Below are positions 25,937 to 33,783 of a DNA stretch of 64,000 nt, piece after piece; the first letter of the stretch is position 1, and every line of letters begins with the position of its first letter. Below the pieces are notes generated by a model. It ran no database searches. It was not told where the DNA came from and saw nothing but the letters and a program-made list of their open reading frames with translations. A program made the translations under genes and the position numbers. This stretch comes from Pseudomethylobacillus aquaticus (GTDB lineage Bacteria; Pseudomonadota; Gammaproteobacteria; Burkholderiales; Methylophilaceae): assembly GCF_003730115.1 (NCBI RefSeq), contig NZ_RJVP01000006.1, positions 89,743-153,742 on the forward strand, read 5' to 3'.

Positions 25937-27027
25937 GGCTGGCTCCCACCGTCTGCTGTGCTGCCCAGCCGCGTTTGGCCGGCCTGTGAAAAATAGAGCT
26001 GCGCCACGGCATAGGCAGGCAAGGCCTTGCTGGCCGCCAGGCGTAGCGCCGGATCACCCGCCTGCGCCACGATATATTCTGCTGCGTCATGACAAGGCCG
26101 CCCCAGTGCAGCTGCAAGCGCAGGTACCAGAAAGCGGCCCACCCCTGCGCTGATCAGCGGCGCCTCCGGCGCAACCTCCAGGCGTGAAAGCACACGCAGC
26201 GCGGCTTGTATCAGCTGATCCAGCTGCGCCTGCCGCAAGGCTTGCGCCAGCTGCAGCCAGGCCGCCGGGCTGGCATCGGCATCGTCCTGACCCAGCATGC
26301 GTGCCAGACGCTGACGGCTATGTGCCACACTTTTGCTGCGCCCATCCGCCGTGTCGGCCTGATCGTCCTCAGCGGCCAACTGGCCCAGCAAACGGTAGAT
26401 ATCGGCACTGGTGGCAAAATGCTCGGCCGCGAGCGTGGTCCATTCTCCGGCGAATGGCACGCGCTGGGCCAAGGCCATCAAAGGCGTGCGCACCACACCG
26501 CTGTAGACCAGCTCGCTGCACTGCAGGCGGCTGGCATCGTCATGTCCACGGCAAACCACCCGCCCACCCGCCAGCGGTATCAGGTCACTGGTCGTGCTGC
26601 CGATATCCACCAGCAATGCCTGGTCCACTTGCGCCGCCAGCCAGGTGGCGCTCGCGTTCCAGTTGGCCGAGGCCAGCTGCAGGGGCTGAGCCACCGCCTG
26701 CCCGGCCTGCAGCCATTGCTCGCCGGCGTAGAAGCACACCTGACCGCCGCGCTGCATCTCGGTCACGATGGCCGCAACCCCGCTAGCGCGGTCAGCAAAG
26801 GCATCCGCCAGTTCGCCGGTCATGGTCACGGCATGCTGCACATCATGGTCCTGCAACTGCAGCTGATTCAACACGCCAGCACGGGCACTTTGCAGCTGCT
26901 GTATACCACGCCACAAGGGGCAAGGCAGTTGCACCACCGCCTGCACCTCGCCTGCCTCATTCAGCAAGACGGCCTTCAGATGCGCACCGCCCACATCCCA
27001 GGCCAGGATAGGCAAACGGTCAGTCAT
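25933..27027 (-). CDS. mfnF: H4MPT-linked C1-pathway protein, MfnF-like (hydantoinase/oxoprolinase fold)
   Basis: This protein of about 364 residues begins MTDRLPILAWDVGGAHLKAV and has a second ATP-fold motif, LLVDIGSTTSDLIPLAGG. This is the pattern of the 'probable H4MPT-linked C1 transfer pathway protein' family. Archaeal MfnF of this family condenses the aminomethylfuran unit with gamma-glutamyltyramine. The ATG at 27027 overlaps the stop of the ATP-grasp gene by 8 bases and gives the family start; the upstream GTG/TTG extension is unlikely. Confidence 0.78.
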   Translation of the reverse strand: MTDRLPILAWDVGGAHLKAVLLNEAGEVQAVVQLPCPLWRGIQQLQSARAGVLNQLQLQDHDVQHAVTMTGELADAFADRASGVAAIVTEMQRGGQVCFYAGEQWLQAGQAVAQPLQLASANWNASATWLAAQVDQALLVDIGSTTSDLIPLAGGRVVCRGHDDASRLQCSELVYSGVVRTPLMALAQRVPFAGEWTTLAAEHFATSADIYRLLGQLAAEDDQADTADGRSKSVAHSRQRLARMLGQDDADASPAAWLQLAQALRQAQLDQLIQAALRVLSRLEVAPEAPLISAGVGRFLVPALAAALGRPCHDAAEYIVAQAGDPALRLAASKALPAYAVAQLYFSQAGQTRLGSTADGGSQP

Positions 27028-28042
27028 ACAGGGAGATGTCCACGGGATGGCGCTTGATGTCGGGAAAGAGGAAGTCATCATTATAAGTGAAGTCCAGCAG
27101 CAGCCCGGCGGGATTGCACCCCATGGCCTGATGCAGACCGGCATACGAGGTGGTGAGGCGCGGATTGATCTCCACCACCCACACGTCGTCGTCAGCCACG
27201 ATGACATCGACGCCTATGTAGCCACCAAGTTCCGGCATGGCCTGTGCGATACGCTGAGCCAGAGCGTCGAACACATCCCAATGAGCAGCCGCGCCATTGA
27301 CCACACTGCCGCGATAATGAAATCGGCGATAAGCCGCCACATCGCTATGCAGGCTGATCTTTTGCCAGTTGCAGCTTAACAGCCAGGCGCGCCCGGCACG
27401 ACACAGCAAGCTCATGCTGGCCGCTAGTCCAGGCTGATAAGGTTGCAGCACATGGCTGTGCTCGCGCCCCTGCATCCAGCGCGTGAGCTGCCTGTGGTCA
27501 TCGAAACAGGCGCTGTCCTCGCAGCCAGCACCATCGTCGGGCTTGGCCACCACGGCCGTATACCGTCCAGGCTCGAACTGCGCCCAGGTCAAGGTAGGGA
27601 TCGCCGCGATACCGGCTTGTTGCAGACGCTGCCAGGTTTGTCGCTTGCTGGTTGCCAGGCGCACCCCTGCCGCCGGGCAGCCCAGCAGGCGCTTGCCCTG
27701 CTGTTCAACCAGTTCCGTCAGGCGCAACAGGCTGCCATCCGACTCCGGGGCGATCAGCCACACTGCATCCGCAGCGGCGATAGCCTGCTGCCAGCATTGC
27801 CAGACATCGGCATCCGGCGGGATGGTGTCGAACGGGATGGTGGGCACTGTGCAACGTGGGTCCAAGGTGGTGAACAGTTGCAAACGGCCATGCCCGGACC
27901 TGCAATCAGCTTCGTCATGCAGCGCCAGCAAGTCGTGCAAGAGCGCATCACGCATGCGCTCGCCCTCGGCGCGCAGCGTGGCTGGCAATACCGCGCGGTA
28001 TAATCCGCCGGCACTGATGAATTCACATACAAAGAGTTTCAA
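27020..28042 (-). CDS. mfnD: ATP-grasp ligase, MfnD-like (tyramine-glutamate ligase)
   Basis: This 340-residue ATP-grasp protein begins KLFVCEFISAGG and has YTAVVAKPDDGAGCEDS (ATP loop), LQPYQPGLAASMSLLC, and metal-binding VIVADDDVWVVEINPRLTTSYAGL. Archaeal MfnD of this type joins tyramine and glutamate in methanofuran synthesis. A TTG (28042-28040) is the only usable start: an in-frame TAG lies two codons upstream and the next Met is at residue 30. The codon shares a base with the ATG of the divergent HisA-like gene. It heads the mfnD-mfnF-pabB-mfnE-pcd operon. Confidence 0.75.
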   Translation of the reverse strand: MKLFVCEFISAGGLYRAVLPATLRAEGERMRDALLHDLLALHDEADCRSGHGRLQLFTTLDPRCTVPTIPFDTIPPDADVWQCWQQAIAAADAVWLIAPESDGSLLRLTELVEQQGKRLLGCPAAGVRLATSKRQTWQRLQQAGIAAIPTLTWAQFEPGRYTAVVAKPDDGAGCEDSACFDDHRQLTRWMQGREHSHVLQPYQPGLAASMSLLCRAGRAWLLSCNWQKISLHSDVAAYRRFHYRGSVVNGAAAHWDVFDALAQRIAQAMPELGGYIGVDVIVADDDVWVVEINPRLTTSYAGLHQAMGCNPAGLLLDFTYNDDFLFPDIKRHPVDISLYD

Positions 28043-28830
28043 TGGCTAGCGTCCGGCGTCAATTTGAAGTGATCCCGGTCATCGACTTGCGCGATGGCGA
28101 GGTGGTGCATGCACGCCGTGGACAACGGCAGCGCTATCAGGCCATGCGGTCCGAGCTCTGCACTGGTAGCGATGCACTGCAGATCATCGATCACCTGTTG
28201 CGATTATATCCATTCCCCCGCCTCTACATCGCCGATCTGGATGCGATCCAGCAACGCGGCCATCAGCGTGCGCTGGTGGAGACGATCCGGGCGCAGTTTC
28301 CTGCGCTTGAATTATGGGTGGATGCGGGCATACGCTGTGCCAGTGACTGGCAGGCCTGGCAGCTGGCGGGTGTGCGTTGTGTGGCAGGCAGTGAGAATCT
28401 GGAAAGCCTAAAAAGCTGGCAAGCCTTGCAAACCAGCCTGCCGCAACAGGCTGTGCTGTCGCTGGACTTTGTAGCTGATGAGGTTCCTGATAAGAGTGCT
28501 GATGAGCTTGCCGATGCGATATCGGCAACCCGTTTCTGCGGGCCACCTGAACTGCAGCAGCCAGCGCACTGGCCGCAACAGCTGATCGCCATGACGCTGG
28601 CGCGTGTGGGCAGTAGCGCCGGGCCGGACTTGGCGCTGTTGGATCAACTGCAAAAGCAAGCCCCACAGCAGCAACTGTATGCGGCTGGCGGGGTGCGCAA
28701 CCTGCATGATTTGCAGCGCCTGCAGGCACAGGGGCTTGCCGGGGCGCTGGTCGCCAGCGCCCTGCATGATGGCAGCCTCAGCACCCAGGCACTGCAGCAG
28801 TTGCTAAATACAGACCGTCGGCCAGACTAG
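28042..28830 (+). CDS. HisA/HisF-like TIM-barrel protein of the methylofuran/H4MPT cluster
   Basis: This 262-residue protein has HisA-type half-barrel signatures: EVIPVIDLRDGEVVHARRG at the N-terminus, LYIADLDAIQQRG, LWVDAGI, VLSLDFVADE, and AAGGVRNLHDLQRL with GALVASALHDG at the C-terminus. Both Asp positions used by HisA are present, but it is divergent and has a C1-cofactor setting, not a histidine operon. HisA-like genes recur in methanopterin gene clusters; I do not know an established reaction. The AAAGAG ribosome site lies inside the first codons of the divergent mfnD-like gene. Confidence 0.75.
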   Translation: MASVRRQFEVIPVIDLRDGEVVHARRGQRQRYQAMRSELCTGSDALQIIDHLLRLYPFPRLYIADLDAIQQRGHQRALVETIRAQFPALELWVDAGIRCASDWQAWQLAGVRCVAGSENLESLKSWQALQTSLPQQAVLSLDFVADEVPDKSADELADAISATRFCGPPELQQPAHWPQQLIAMTLARVGSSAGPDLALLDQLQKQAPQQQLYAAGGVRNLHDLQRLQAQGLAGALVASALHDGSLSTQALQQLLNTDRRPD

Positions 28831-28844
28831 CCGGTCAGCGCGTG

Positions 28845-29441
28845 TCACTTGGCCTGGAACGGATGCGCCGAGCCCTTGTAATGCTTGAGCAGATCGGCGA
28901 CCTTGGGTTCACGCAACACGGCACTGCGCAGCGCCTGACGCGTGGCCCGGTAGTTCCATTCCTGGATCTTGCGGTCGTCATCCGCTTTATGGTCGATGAA
29001 CACGCCCACACAGATGAACACATCGTCCGCTTCGTCCTGGGGGATCACGCCTTCTGCCACACTGTCCATGATGGCCATGGCAATGCCACGCTGTGCCGGC
29101 CCGAACATCTGCACAGCCTGACGACCATCCTTGATGGTGACTTTGTTGAACATGACCGTGGCCGGCTTGACCATCATATTGGGCGCCACGATGGCCAGCA
29201 GGCCGTTCACGCCTTCTTTCTGGTCGGTCAGGGTACGGCAGAAGGCATCTTCTGCTGCACTGCCACGCGGCCCGATGATGAGGTCGATGTGCGCCACGTT
29301 TTTGAGGTCCATATCCTCGATCACCAACGCCTCGCCGACCAGCACCCGGTCGATCACCGGTTTCTTGCTGACCTGCATGACAGCGACGTCTTCTTCACTG
29401 CCCGGGGAAATGAATTCGCCTATTCTTTCTACGATGCCCAT
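28845..29441 (-). CDS. Formaldehyde-activating enzyme paralog with N-terminal extension
   Basis: This 198-residue Fae-family protein has the core from about residue 30: [29 protein letters not shown] with the conserved histidine, [26 protein letters not shown], and a SAHPFQAK end. Fae condenses formaldehyde with tetrahydromethanopterin. Canonical Fae has about 170 residues; the extra residues here are mainly at the N-terminus ([18 protein letters not shown]...). AGGAG 8 bases before the ATG at 29441 supports this start. It could be a Fae2/Fae3-type paralog rather than the main enzyme. Confidence 0.85.
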   Translation of the reverse strand: MGIVERIGEFISPGSEEDVAVMQVSKKPVIDRVLVGEALVIEDMDLKNVAHIDLIIGPRGSAAEDAFCRTLTDQKEGVNGLLAIVAPNMMVKPATVMFNKVTIKDGRQAVQMFGPAQRGIAMAIMDSVAEGVIPQDEADDVFICVGVFIDHKADDDRKIQEWNYRATRQALRSAVLREPKVADLLKHYKGSAHPFQAK

Positions 29442-29813
29442 GATGCTCTCCTCTACATTGCTGTTAAGGCCGCCCGGACGGATCACGACACAGGCTGCCA
29501 CTACGGTTACCCGGCTTCTGCTGGTGATGAAGACCGGAGCACTTTGTCGACCCAGGCCGCAGGGTTGCAGCAGCACTGGTTCAGCAACTTCCCCGCCAGG
29601 TCTCCGTCACGCTACAGCAGCATGGAATACTCTGTAGTGAACGGCACTGGCTGGTATAACTTGAGACAGTGGAACAAGAAATAAAGTCCATCAGGTTCAA
29701 TCAAACGCTTGCGTTCCATCAAAAACAACTGGCTCGAAAAATAAAAAAGGAGTGCACCGGCAGGCACACTCCTTACATCGCCCATGCCCCTTGCAAGCAA
29801 GGGAATAGCGGTA
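29442..29813. other. 372-bp non-coding region between phi and the fae paralog
   Basis: It contains the phi terminator (29733-29774) and, nearer fae, a hairpin at 29607-29640 (TCAC-g-CTACAG pairing with CTGTAGTGA). No coding frame with credible signals was found. No convincing -10/-35 for the fae paralog could be assigned. Confidence 0.5.
29733..29774 (-). terminator. Factor-independent terminator after phi
   Basis: On the minus strand an 8-bp stem (arms 29767-29774 and 29747-29754, AAGGAGTG/CACTCCTT) is followed by CTCCTTTTTTATTTTTC, a good U-rich tract. It lies 40 bp past the phi stop. Confidence 0.8.
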
Positions 29814-30350
29814 TTACTCCAGGTTGGCGTGGATCGCGCGCATACCTTCTTCGGTCAGACCCTTGGCGTGGATCAGCTCGGAAATGGCACCTTCCAGGAA
29901 GATCAGGGTGGACAGTTCGAACTGCGAACCCATGGGCATGCCCTTGGTCAGCGGGAAGCTGTCGTCCTGACCGACCTGAATCACCAGGTCAGCCACGTCG
30001 GCCATTGCCGAGGACTTCTTCATGGAGATCACCACCAGCTTGGCACCGACAGACTTGGCCTTCTTGACGAATGGCAGCAGGGTTTCGGTACCACCGGAGC
30101 CAGAGACCAGGATCAGCAGGTCACCTGCCTTGATGGCCGGCGTGACGACTTCGCCTATCATGCTGACGTTGTAGCCAGCGTGCACCAGACGCATCGCGAA
30201 GAAACGCGACACCAGCAGGGAACGGCCTGCACCGCCGATGAAGGTACGGCCAGCCGCTTCAACCAGCGCCAGCAGCTCGGTGGTCTTGCTCTTGTCAGTG
30301 ACGTCCAGGATGCCTGCCAGCTTATCCAGAATAAATTTTTGATGGTCCAT
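29814..30350 (-). CDS. phi: 6-phospho-3-hexuloisomerase
   Basis: This 178-residue SIS-domain protein has FIGGAGRSLLVSRFFAMRLVHAGYNV, LILVSGSGGTETLLPFVKKAK, and PLTKGMPMGSQFELSTLIFLEGAI. It converts hexulose-6-phosphate to fructose-6-phosphate, the second step of the ribulose monophosphate cycle of formaldehyde fixation. It lies downstream of hps but is separated by a strong terminator, so expression may depend on readthrough or a separate promoter. Confidence 0.95.
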   Translation of the reverse strand: MDHQKFILDKLAGILDVTDKSKTTELLALVEAAGRTFIGGAGRSLLVSRFFAMRLVHAGYNVSMIGEVVTPAIKAGDLLILVSGSGGTETLLPFVKKAKSVGAKLVVISMKKSSAMADVADLVIQVGQDDSFPLTKGMPMGSQFELSTLIFLEGAISELIHAKGLTEEGMRAIHANLE

Positions 30351-30394
30351 AGTGTTGTCCTTTAGAACGAATGAAGCAAAGAAGAGGCTGATTC

Positions 30395-30432
30395 AAAAAA
30401 AATCCCGACGCATCGCTGGGTCGGGATTTTTT
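30395..30432. terminator. Bidirectional terminator/attenuator between hps and phi
   Basis: A 13-bp stem AAAAAATCCCGAC / GTCGGGATTTTTT with a short loop and A/T tracts on both sides works on either strand. It sits 54 bp after the hps stop and before phi, which would lower phi expression relative to hps. Confidence 0.85.
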
Positions 30433-30444
30433 CATCACTGCACT

Positions 30445-30476
30445 AAATTCCTGAACGGGTTAAATCCCTGGAATTT
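30445..30476. repeat. Small hairpin just downstream of hps
   Basis: AAATTCC (30445-30451) pairs with GGAATTT (30470-30476), with GGG/CCC inside. It starts 9 bp past the hps stop codon and may protect the 3' end of the abundant hps transcript. Confidence 0.4.
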
Positions 30477-30485
30477 AATTCGCAA

Positions 30486-31118
30486 TTAAGCGTGAGCGAT
30501 TGCGGTGATTTCAGCAGCAGCAGCAGCTGGGTCAGCAGCACCGTAGATAGCAGCACCAGCCACGATGATGGAAGCACCAGCGTCACGAACTTGAGCGGTG
30601 GTACCAGCCTTAACGCCGCCAGCAACCGAGATCTTCACGCCGGTGTTCAGGCTGGCGATCAGTGCCAGGTCGGTGAATGGGGTGCCGCCAGCGGCTTGTT
30701 GGTCCAGACCGGTGTGCACGCCGATGATGTGCGCGCCCAGCTTGACCGCTTCTTGAGTGCGGGTGGCTTTGTCAGCTACGTTGATCAGGTCAACTTGAGC
30801 AGCTTTGCCGTACTTGTTGGCAACATCGATCACACCCTTGATGGTGCCCAGGTCAGCGGTACCCAGAACGGTACAGATGTCAGCACCGGCCTTGTAGAAT
30901 GGCTCAGCTTCGTAGAAACCAGCGTCCATGGTCTTCAGGTCAACCAGGATTTGGTTGTTTGGGAACTTAGCACGCAGGGTTTCCAGCAGCTTGATACCGT
31001 TATGCTTGATGCATGGGGTACCGATTTCCAGGATGTCCACGTGTGGAGCAACTTTTTCAGCCAGCGCAACAGTTGCGTCGAAATCCAAGGAATCCAGTGC
31101 CATTTGAGTTAATGCCAT
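30486..31118 (-). CDS. hps: 3-hexulose-6-phosphate synthase
   Basis: This 210-residue TIM-barrel enzyme of the orotidine-decarboxylase superfamily has EIGTPCIKHNGIKLLETLRAKFP, the catalytic ILVDLKTMDAGFYEAEP, IIGVHTGLDQQAAG, and SVAGGVKAG. It condenses formaldehyde with ribulose-5-phosphate, the key RuMP-cycle step. The ATG at 31118 follows a GGAG site at good spacing; upstream in-frame starts lie across the promoter. It is flanked by tal upstream and phi downstream, with its own promoter and terminator. Confidence 0.96.
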   Translation of the reverse strand: MALTQMALDSLDFDATVALAEKVAPHVDILEIGTPCIKHNGIKLLETLRAKFPNNQILVDLKTMDAGFYEAEPFYKAGADICTVLGTADLGTIKGVIDVANKYGKAAQVDLINVADKATRTQEAVKLGAHIIGVHTGLDQQAAGGTPFTDLALIASLNTGVKISVAGGVKAGTTAQVRDAGASIIVAGAAIYGAADPAAAAAEITAIAHA

Positions 31119-31180
31119 TATGCTTTCTCCAATTTTAGAGTTACAGGTTAGAACGGGTTTACTAAAAATCCGGCCTAGAT

Positions 31181-31208
31181 GGTATAGGCCGAGACGGCCG
31201 GATGTCAA
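31181..31208 (-). promoter_or_regulatory. Promoter of hps
   Basis: On the minus strand a consensus -35, TTGACA (31203-31208), is followed 16 bp later by TATACC (31181-31186), 63 bp before the hps ATG. An inverted repeat (31201-31230; GATGTC..CGTCA/TGACG.GACATC) overlaps the -35, and GGCCTA...TAGGCC (31173-31190) overlaps the -10, so regulation is plausible. Confidence 0.7.
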
Positions 31209-31242
31209 CGTCAATCACTGACGCGACATCCGAACGGCAGAA

Positions 31243-32196
31243 TTAAAGCTTTTCTGCCAGAGCTTTTTCCAACTTGATTTGGTCAGCCACGAAACCACGG
31301 ATGCCTTCGGACAATTTCTCGGTTGCCATGGCATCTTCGTTGAGCTGGAAGCGGAATTCTTCTTCGGTCAGCTTGGCTGGAGGCGCAGACTTCGCACCTT
31401 CGTCGTTCAGTACACGCACCAGCGTGCCTTCGGTCGCCGCCAGGTCTTGCAGCAGGTTAGGCGATACGGTGAGGCGGTCGCAACCAGCCAGCGCGATCAG
31501 TTCACCGGTGTTGCGGAAGGAAGCGCCCATGACCACGGTCTTGAAGCCGTGCTCTTTGTAGAATGCGTAGATCTTGCGTACAGAAACCACGCCAGGATCG
31601 GTTTCCTGGGTGTATTCGGTACCTGGGTTCTTGGCCTTGTACCAGTCCAGGATACGGCCAACGAATGGGGAGATCAGGAATACGCCAGCTTCAGCACAGG
31701 CACGTGCCTGACCGAAACCGAACAGCAGGGTCAGGTTGCACTGGATGCCTTCTTTTTCCAGTTGCTCGCCGGCCTTGATGCCTTCCCAGGTGGATGCCAG
31801 CTTGATCAGCACACGGTCTTTGCCTACACCGGCTTCTTCGTACAGCTTGATCAGCTTGCGGCCCTTGGCCACCATCTTGTCGATGTTGAAGGACAGACGT
31901 GCGTCCACTTCGGTGGAGATACGGCCTGGCACAACCTTGGAGATCTCGATACCGATCAGCACAGCCAGTTTGTCAGCCGCGTTCTCGATCTGAACTTCCT
32001 TGCTGCCGCCTTGAGCCTTGGCATAAGCGATGGCTTCATCGATCAGCGGGGCGTATTGAGGGATGGTGCTTGCCTTCAGCAGCAGGGACGGGTTGGTAGT
32101 CGCGTCCACAGGCTTTACGCTCTTGATCGCCTCAACGTCGCCAGTATCCGCGACGATGGTGGTCATGCCTTTCAATTGATCCAACAAATTTGCCAT
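31243..32196 (-). CDS. tal: Transaldolase
   Basis: This 317-residue TalB-type transaldolase has the Schiff-base lysine K132 in [26 protein letters not shown] near the N-terminus, and [12 protein letters not shown]. It exchanges dihydroxyacetone units between sugar phosphates and supports regeneration of ribulose-5-phosphate in the RuMP cycle. AGGAGGAG precedes the ATG at good spacing. It heads the tal-hps-phi gene row. Confidence 0.97.
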   Translation of the reverse strand: MANLLDQLKGMTTIVADTGDVEAIKSVKPVDATTNPSLLLKASTIPQYAPLIDEAIAYAKAQGGSKEVQIENAADKLAVLIGIEISKVVPGRISTEVDARLSFNIDKMVAKGRKLIKLYEEAGVGKDRVLIKLASTWEGIKAGEQLEKEGIQCNLTLLFGFGQARACAEAGVFLISPFVGRILDWYKAKNPGTEYTQETDPGVVSVRKIYAFYKEHGFKTVVMGASFRNTGELIALAGCDRLTVSPNLLQDLAATEGTLVRVLNDEGAKSAPPAKLTEEEFRFQLNEDAMATEKLSEGIRGFVADQIKLEKALAEKL

Positions 32197-32539
32197 ATTG
32201 CTCCTCCTAGAGATGCGCTAAATGAATGCCGAAATTTTTTTCACTACTGTTTTGGGGTGCAGATGCGAGCGCACCTACATAATGAAAATCGTTAGAAGTG
32301 GGATATTACTACGACAATGTGACAGTTTGAACTCATTTTTTCATTTTTGCTGATTGTTTCCTGATCACCACACAGACAAAAGCGGCCTGTGCATGCTGCG
32401 CTTTAAAGCCGGGACTAAAGCACAAAGCGCCCTCTGATCCTTGCATCAGCCCGGCTTGCTGATCGTTATAGTGTTCCCATCCACATGCGCCGCGTATCCG
32501 GCACTGCAAACACTGCTCCGCATGGCCGCACCAGGCCTG
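32197..32539. other. Intergenic region upstream of tal
   Basis: This 343-bp region is AT-rich near tal and holds the tal promoter and leader. Between 32340 and 32539 an open frame on + extends upstream of the small membrane protein gene, but nothing recognisable is encoded there. Confidence 0.5.
32303..32331 (-). promoter_or_regulatory. Promoter of tal
   Basis: Minus strand TTCAAA (32326-32331), a 17-bp spacer, and TAATAT (32303-32308) form a good sigma-70-like promoter about 107 bp upstream of the tal ATG. Confidence 0.65.
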
Positions 32540-32920
32540 ATGAAAGCCAACATCATGAGAACGACAACGCTCCCGCCCACCAGCCTCAGCGCGCGCCTGC
32601 TGCACAAACGAGCGCGTGCACTGCATACCCGACTACAGCCTGCCGACGGCAAACCAGCCGACATCGCTTCAAACAGCACCACACTCACGCCAGGCACAGC
32701 CGCTGCTGCCAGACGCCAAAGCAGACCCTCAGCTGTGCACTGGAAGCGCATCATAATGATGACAGTGATGCTGCTGGTGACCATCTTCTGTGCTGCCAAA
32801 GTGGCCGAGGTGATCGTGGTGTCCAATATGCAGCATTGGGTGAGCCAGACCAAACCACAAAAATCATTAAGCGCCCCGCGCCTGCTGCATGTGCGGCAAC
32901 GTCCACCAGCGGTGTTCTAG
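32540..32920 (+). CDS. Hypothetical small membrane protein
   Basis: About 126 residues (ATG at 32540, or 32555) with a basic, Ser/Thr/Pro/Ala-rich N-terminal part and one predicted membrane segment, IIMMTVMLLVTIFCAAKVAE, near residues 70-90. The sequence matches no family I recognise. Its stop shares the palindrome CTAG (32917-32920) with the stop of the convergent orf5. A competing minus-strand frame covers much of the same DNA. The frame could also be non-coding. Confidence 0.4.
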   Translation: MKANIMRTTTLPPTSLSARLLHKRARALHTRLQPADGKPADIASNSTTLTPGTAAAARRQSRPSAVHWKRIIMMTVMLLVTIFCAAKVAEVIVVSNMQHWVSQTKPQKSLSAPRLLHVRQRPPAVF

Positions 32921-33783
32921 CCAGTCAAACGACCAAGTAGCAAGGTTGCCACCGTGAGGTCTGCACTGGTTCCGGGATTGAGTTGCCGCAGCTTCAGCGC
33001 GCGGTCGAAAGCCAATAATGGGCCTTGCAGGGTTTTCGGGTTGTCGCTGTGTTCCAGCGCTTGCCAGTGGGGCAGCGCTTCCGCACGCAGTTGCTCGGCC
33101 CGGTCCGCACCATATTTGCGTGCTACATGGCTATCTGCCAGGGTCGCCAGAAAACGCAGATATACCGCACTGACCGCCCAGGCCGGCCGCTGCCAGCGCT
33201 GCTGGCACTGCCGGTAATAATCCAGCGCGGCGACAATGTCCGCATAAGCATGTGCATACTGCCAGGCGATACGGTCACGCACGGCCGCTTCCTGCATCGC
33301 CACCAGCAAGCTCACCTGCACGTCCTGATGCACATCGTGTTGCCCGCTCTGCCCCAGTCCAGCCGGATTGGCAAGGCGGATGGCGGCATACGCCGCCTGC
33401 GCATCCGCCACGGTCAGCCCCTGCAACACCGCTTGCAACTGCGCCATGCCGAACTGACCACCCGCCTGTTGCGCCGCCTGCAGCATGGGGGCGGCCAGCA
33501 ACAGGATGCCCAGATTGGTGTTGCAGCCCACCTCGTTGATGGTAGCTTGCGTGGCCAGCAGGATGCGCTGGCCCACACTGGCAGCAGGCGTGCAGATAGC
33601 CGGGGCGGCCACGTCGGCACTGCGCAAAAAATGCTGCACCGTCATGCCGTGTCCATCGGCAAAGATATGCACATTACCGGGCTTCAATGCCTCCAGTTCG
33701 GCCAGACATGCGTATTTGAACGCCGCAGCCAGCCCTAGCGCCAGTGCGCTGTCATCCACGGGATCGCGGTCCATCCCCGTCAT
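32917..33783 (-). CDS. orf5: CitG/MdcB-family protein of the H4MPT cluster (Orf5)
   Basis: This 288-residue protein resembles triphosphoribosyl-dephospho-CoA synthases: YACLAELEALKPGNVH, NTNLGILLLAAPM, LLVAMQEAAVRD, and a C-terminal LNPGTSADLTVATLLL. This is the pattern of Orf5 in methylotroph methanopterin clusters, needed for or linked to cofactor synthesis; the exact reaction is not settled. It is the last gene of the mptG-mtdB-orf17-mch-orf7-orf5 row, overlapping orf7 by 4 bases. Confidence 0.82.
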   Translation of the reverse strand: MTGMDRDPVDDSALALGLAAAFKYACLAELEALKPGNVHIFADGHGMTVQHFLRSADVAAPAICTPAASVGQRILLATQATINEVGCNTNLGILLLAAPMLQAAQQAGGQFGMAQLQAVLQGLTVADAQAAYAAIRLANPAGLGQSGQHDVHQDVQVSLLVAMQEAAVRDRIAWQYAHAYADIVAALDYYRQCQQRWQRPAWAVSAVYLRFLATLADSHVARKYGADRAEQLRAEALPHWQALEHSDNPKTLQGPLLAFDRALKLRQLNPGTSADLTVATLLLGRLTG

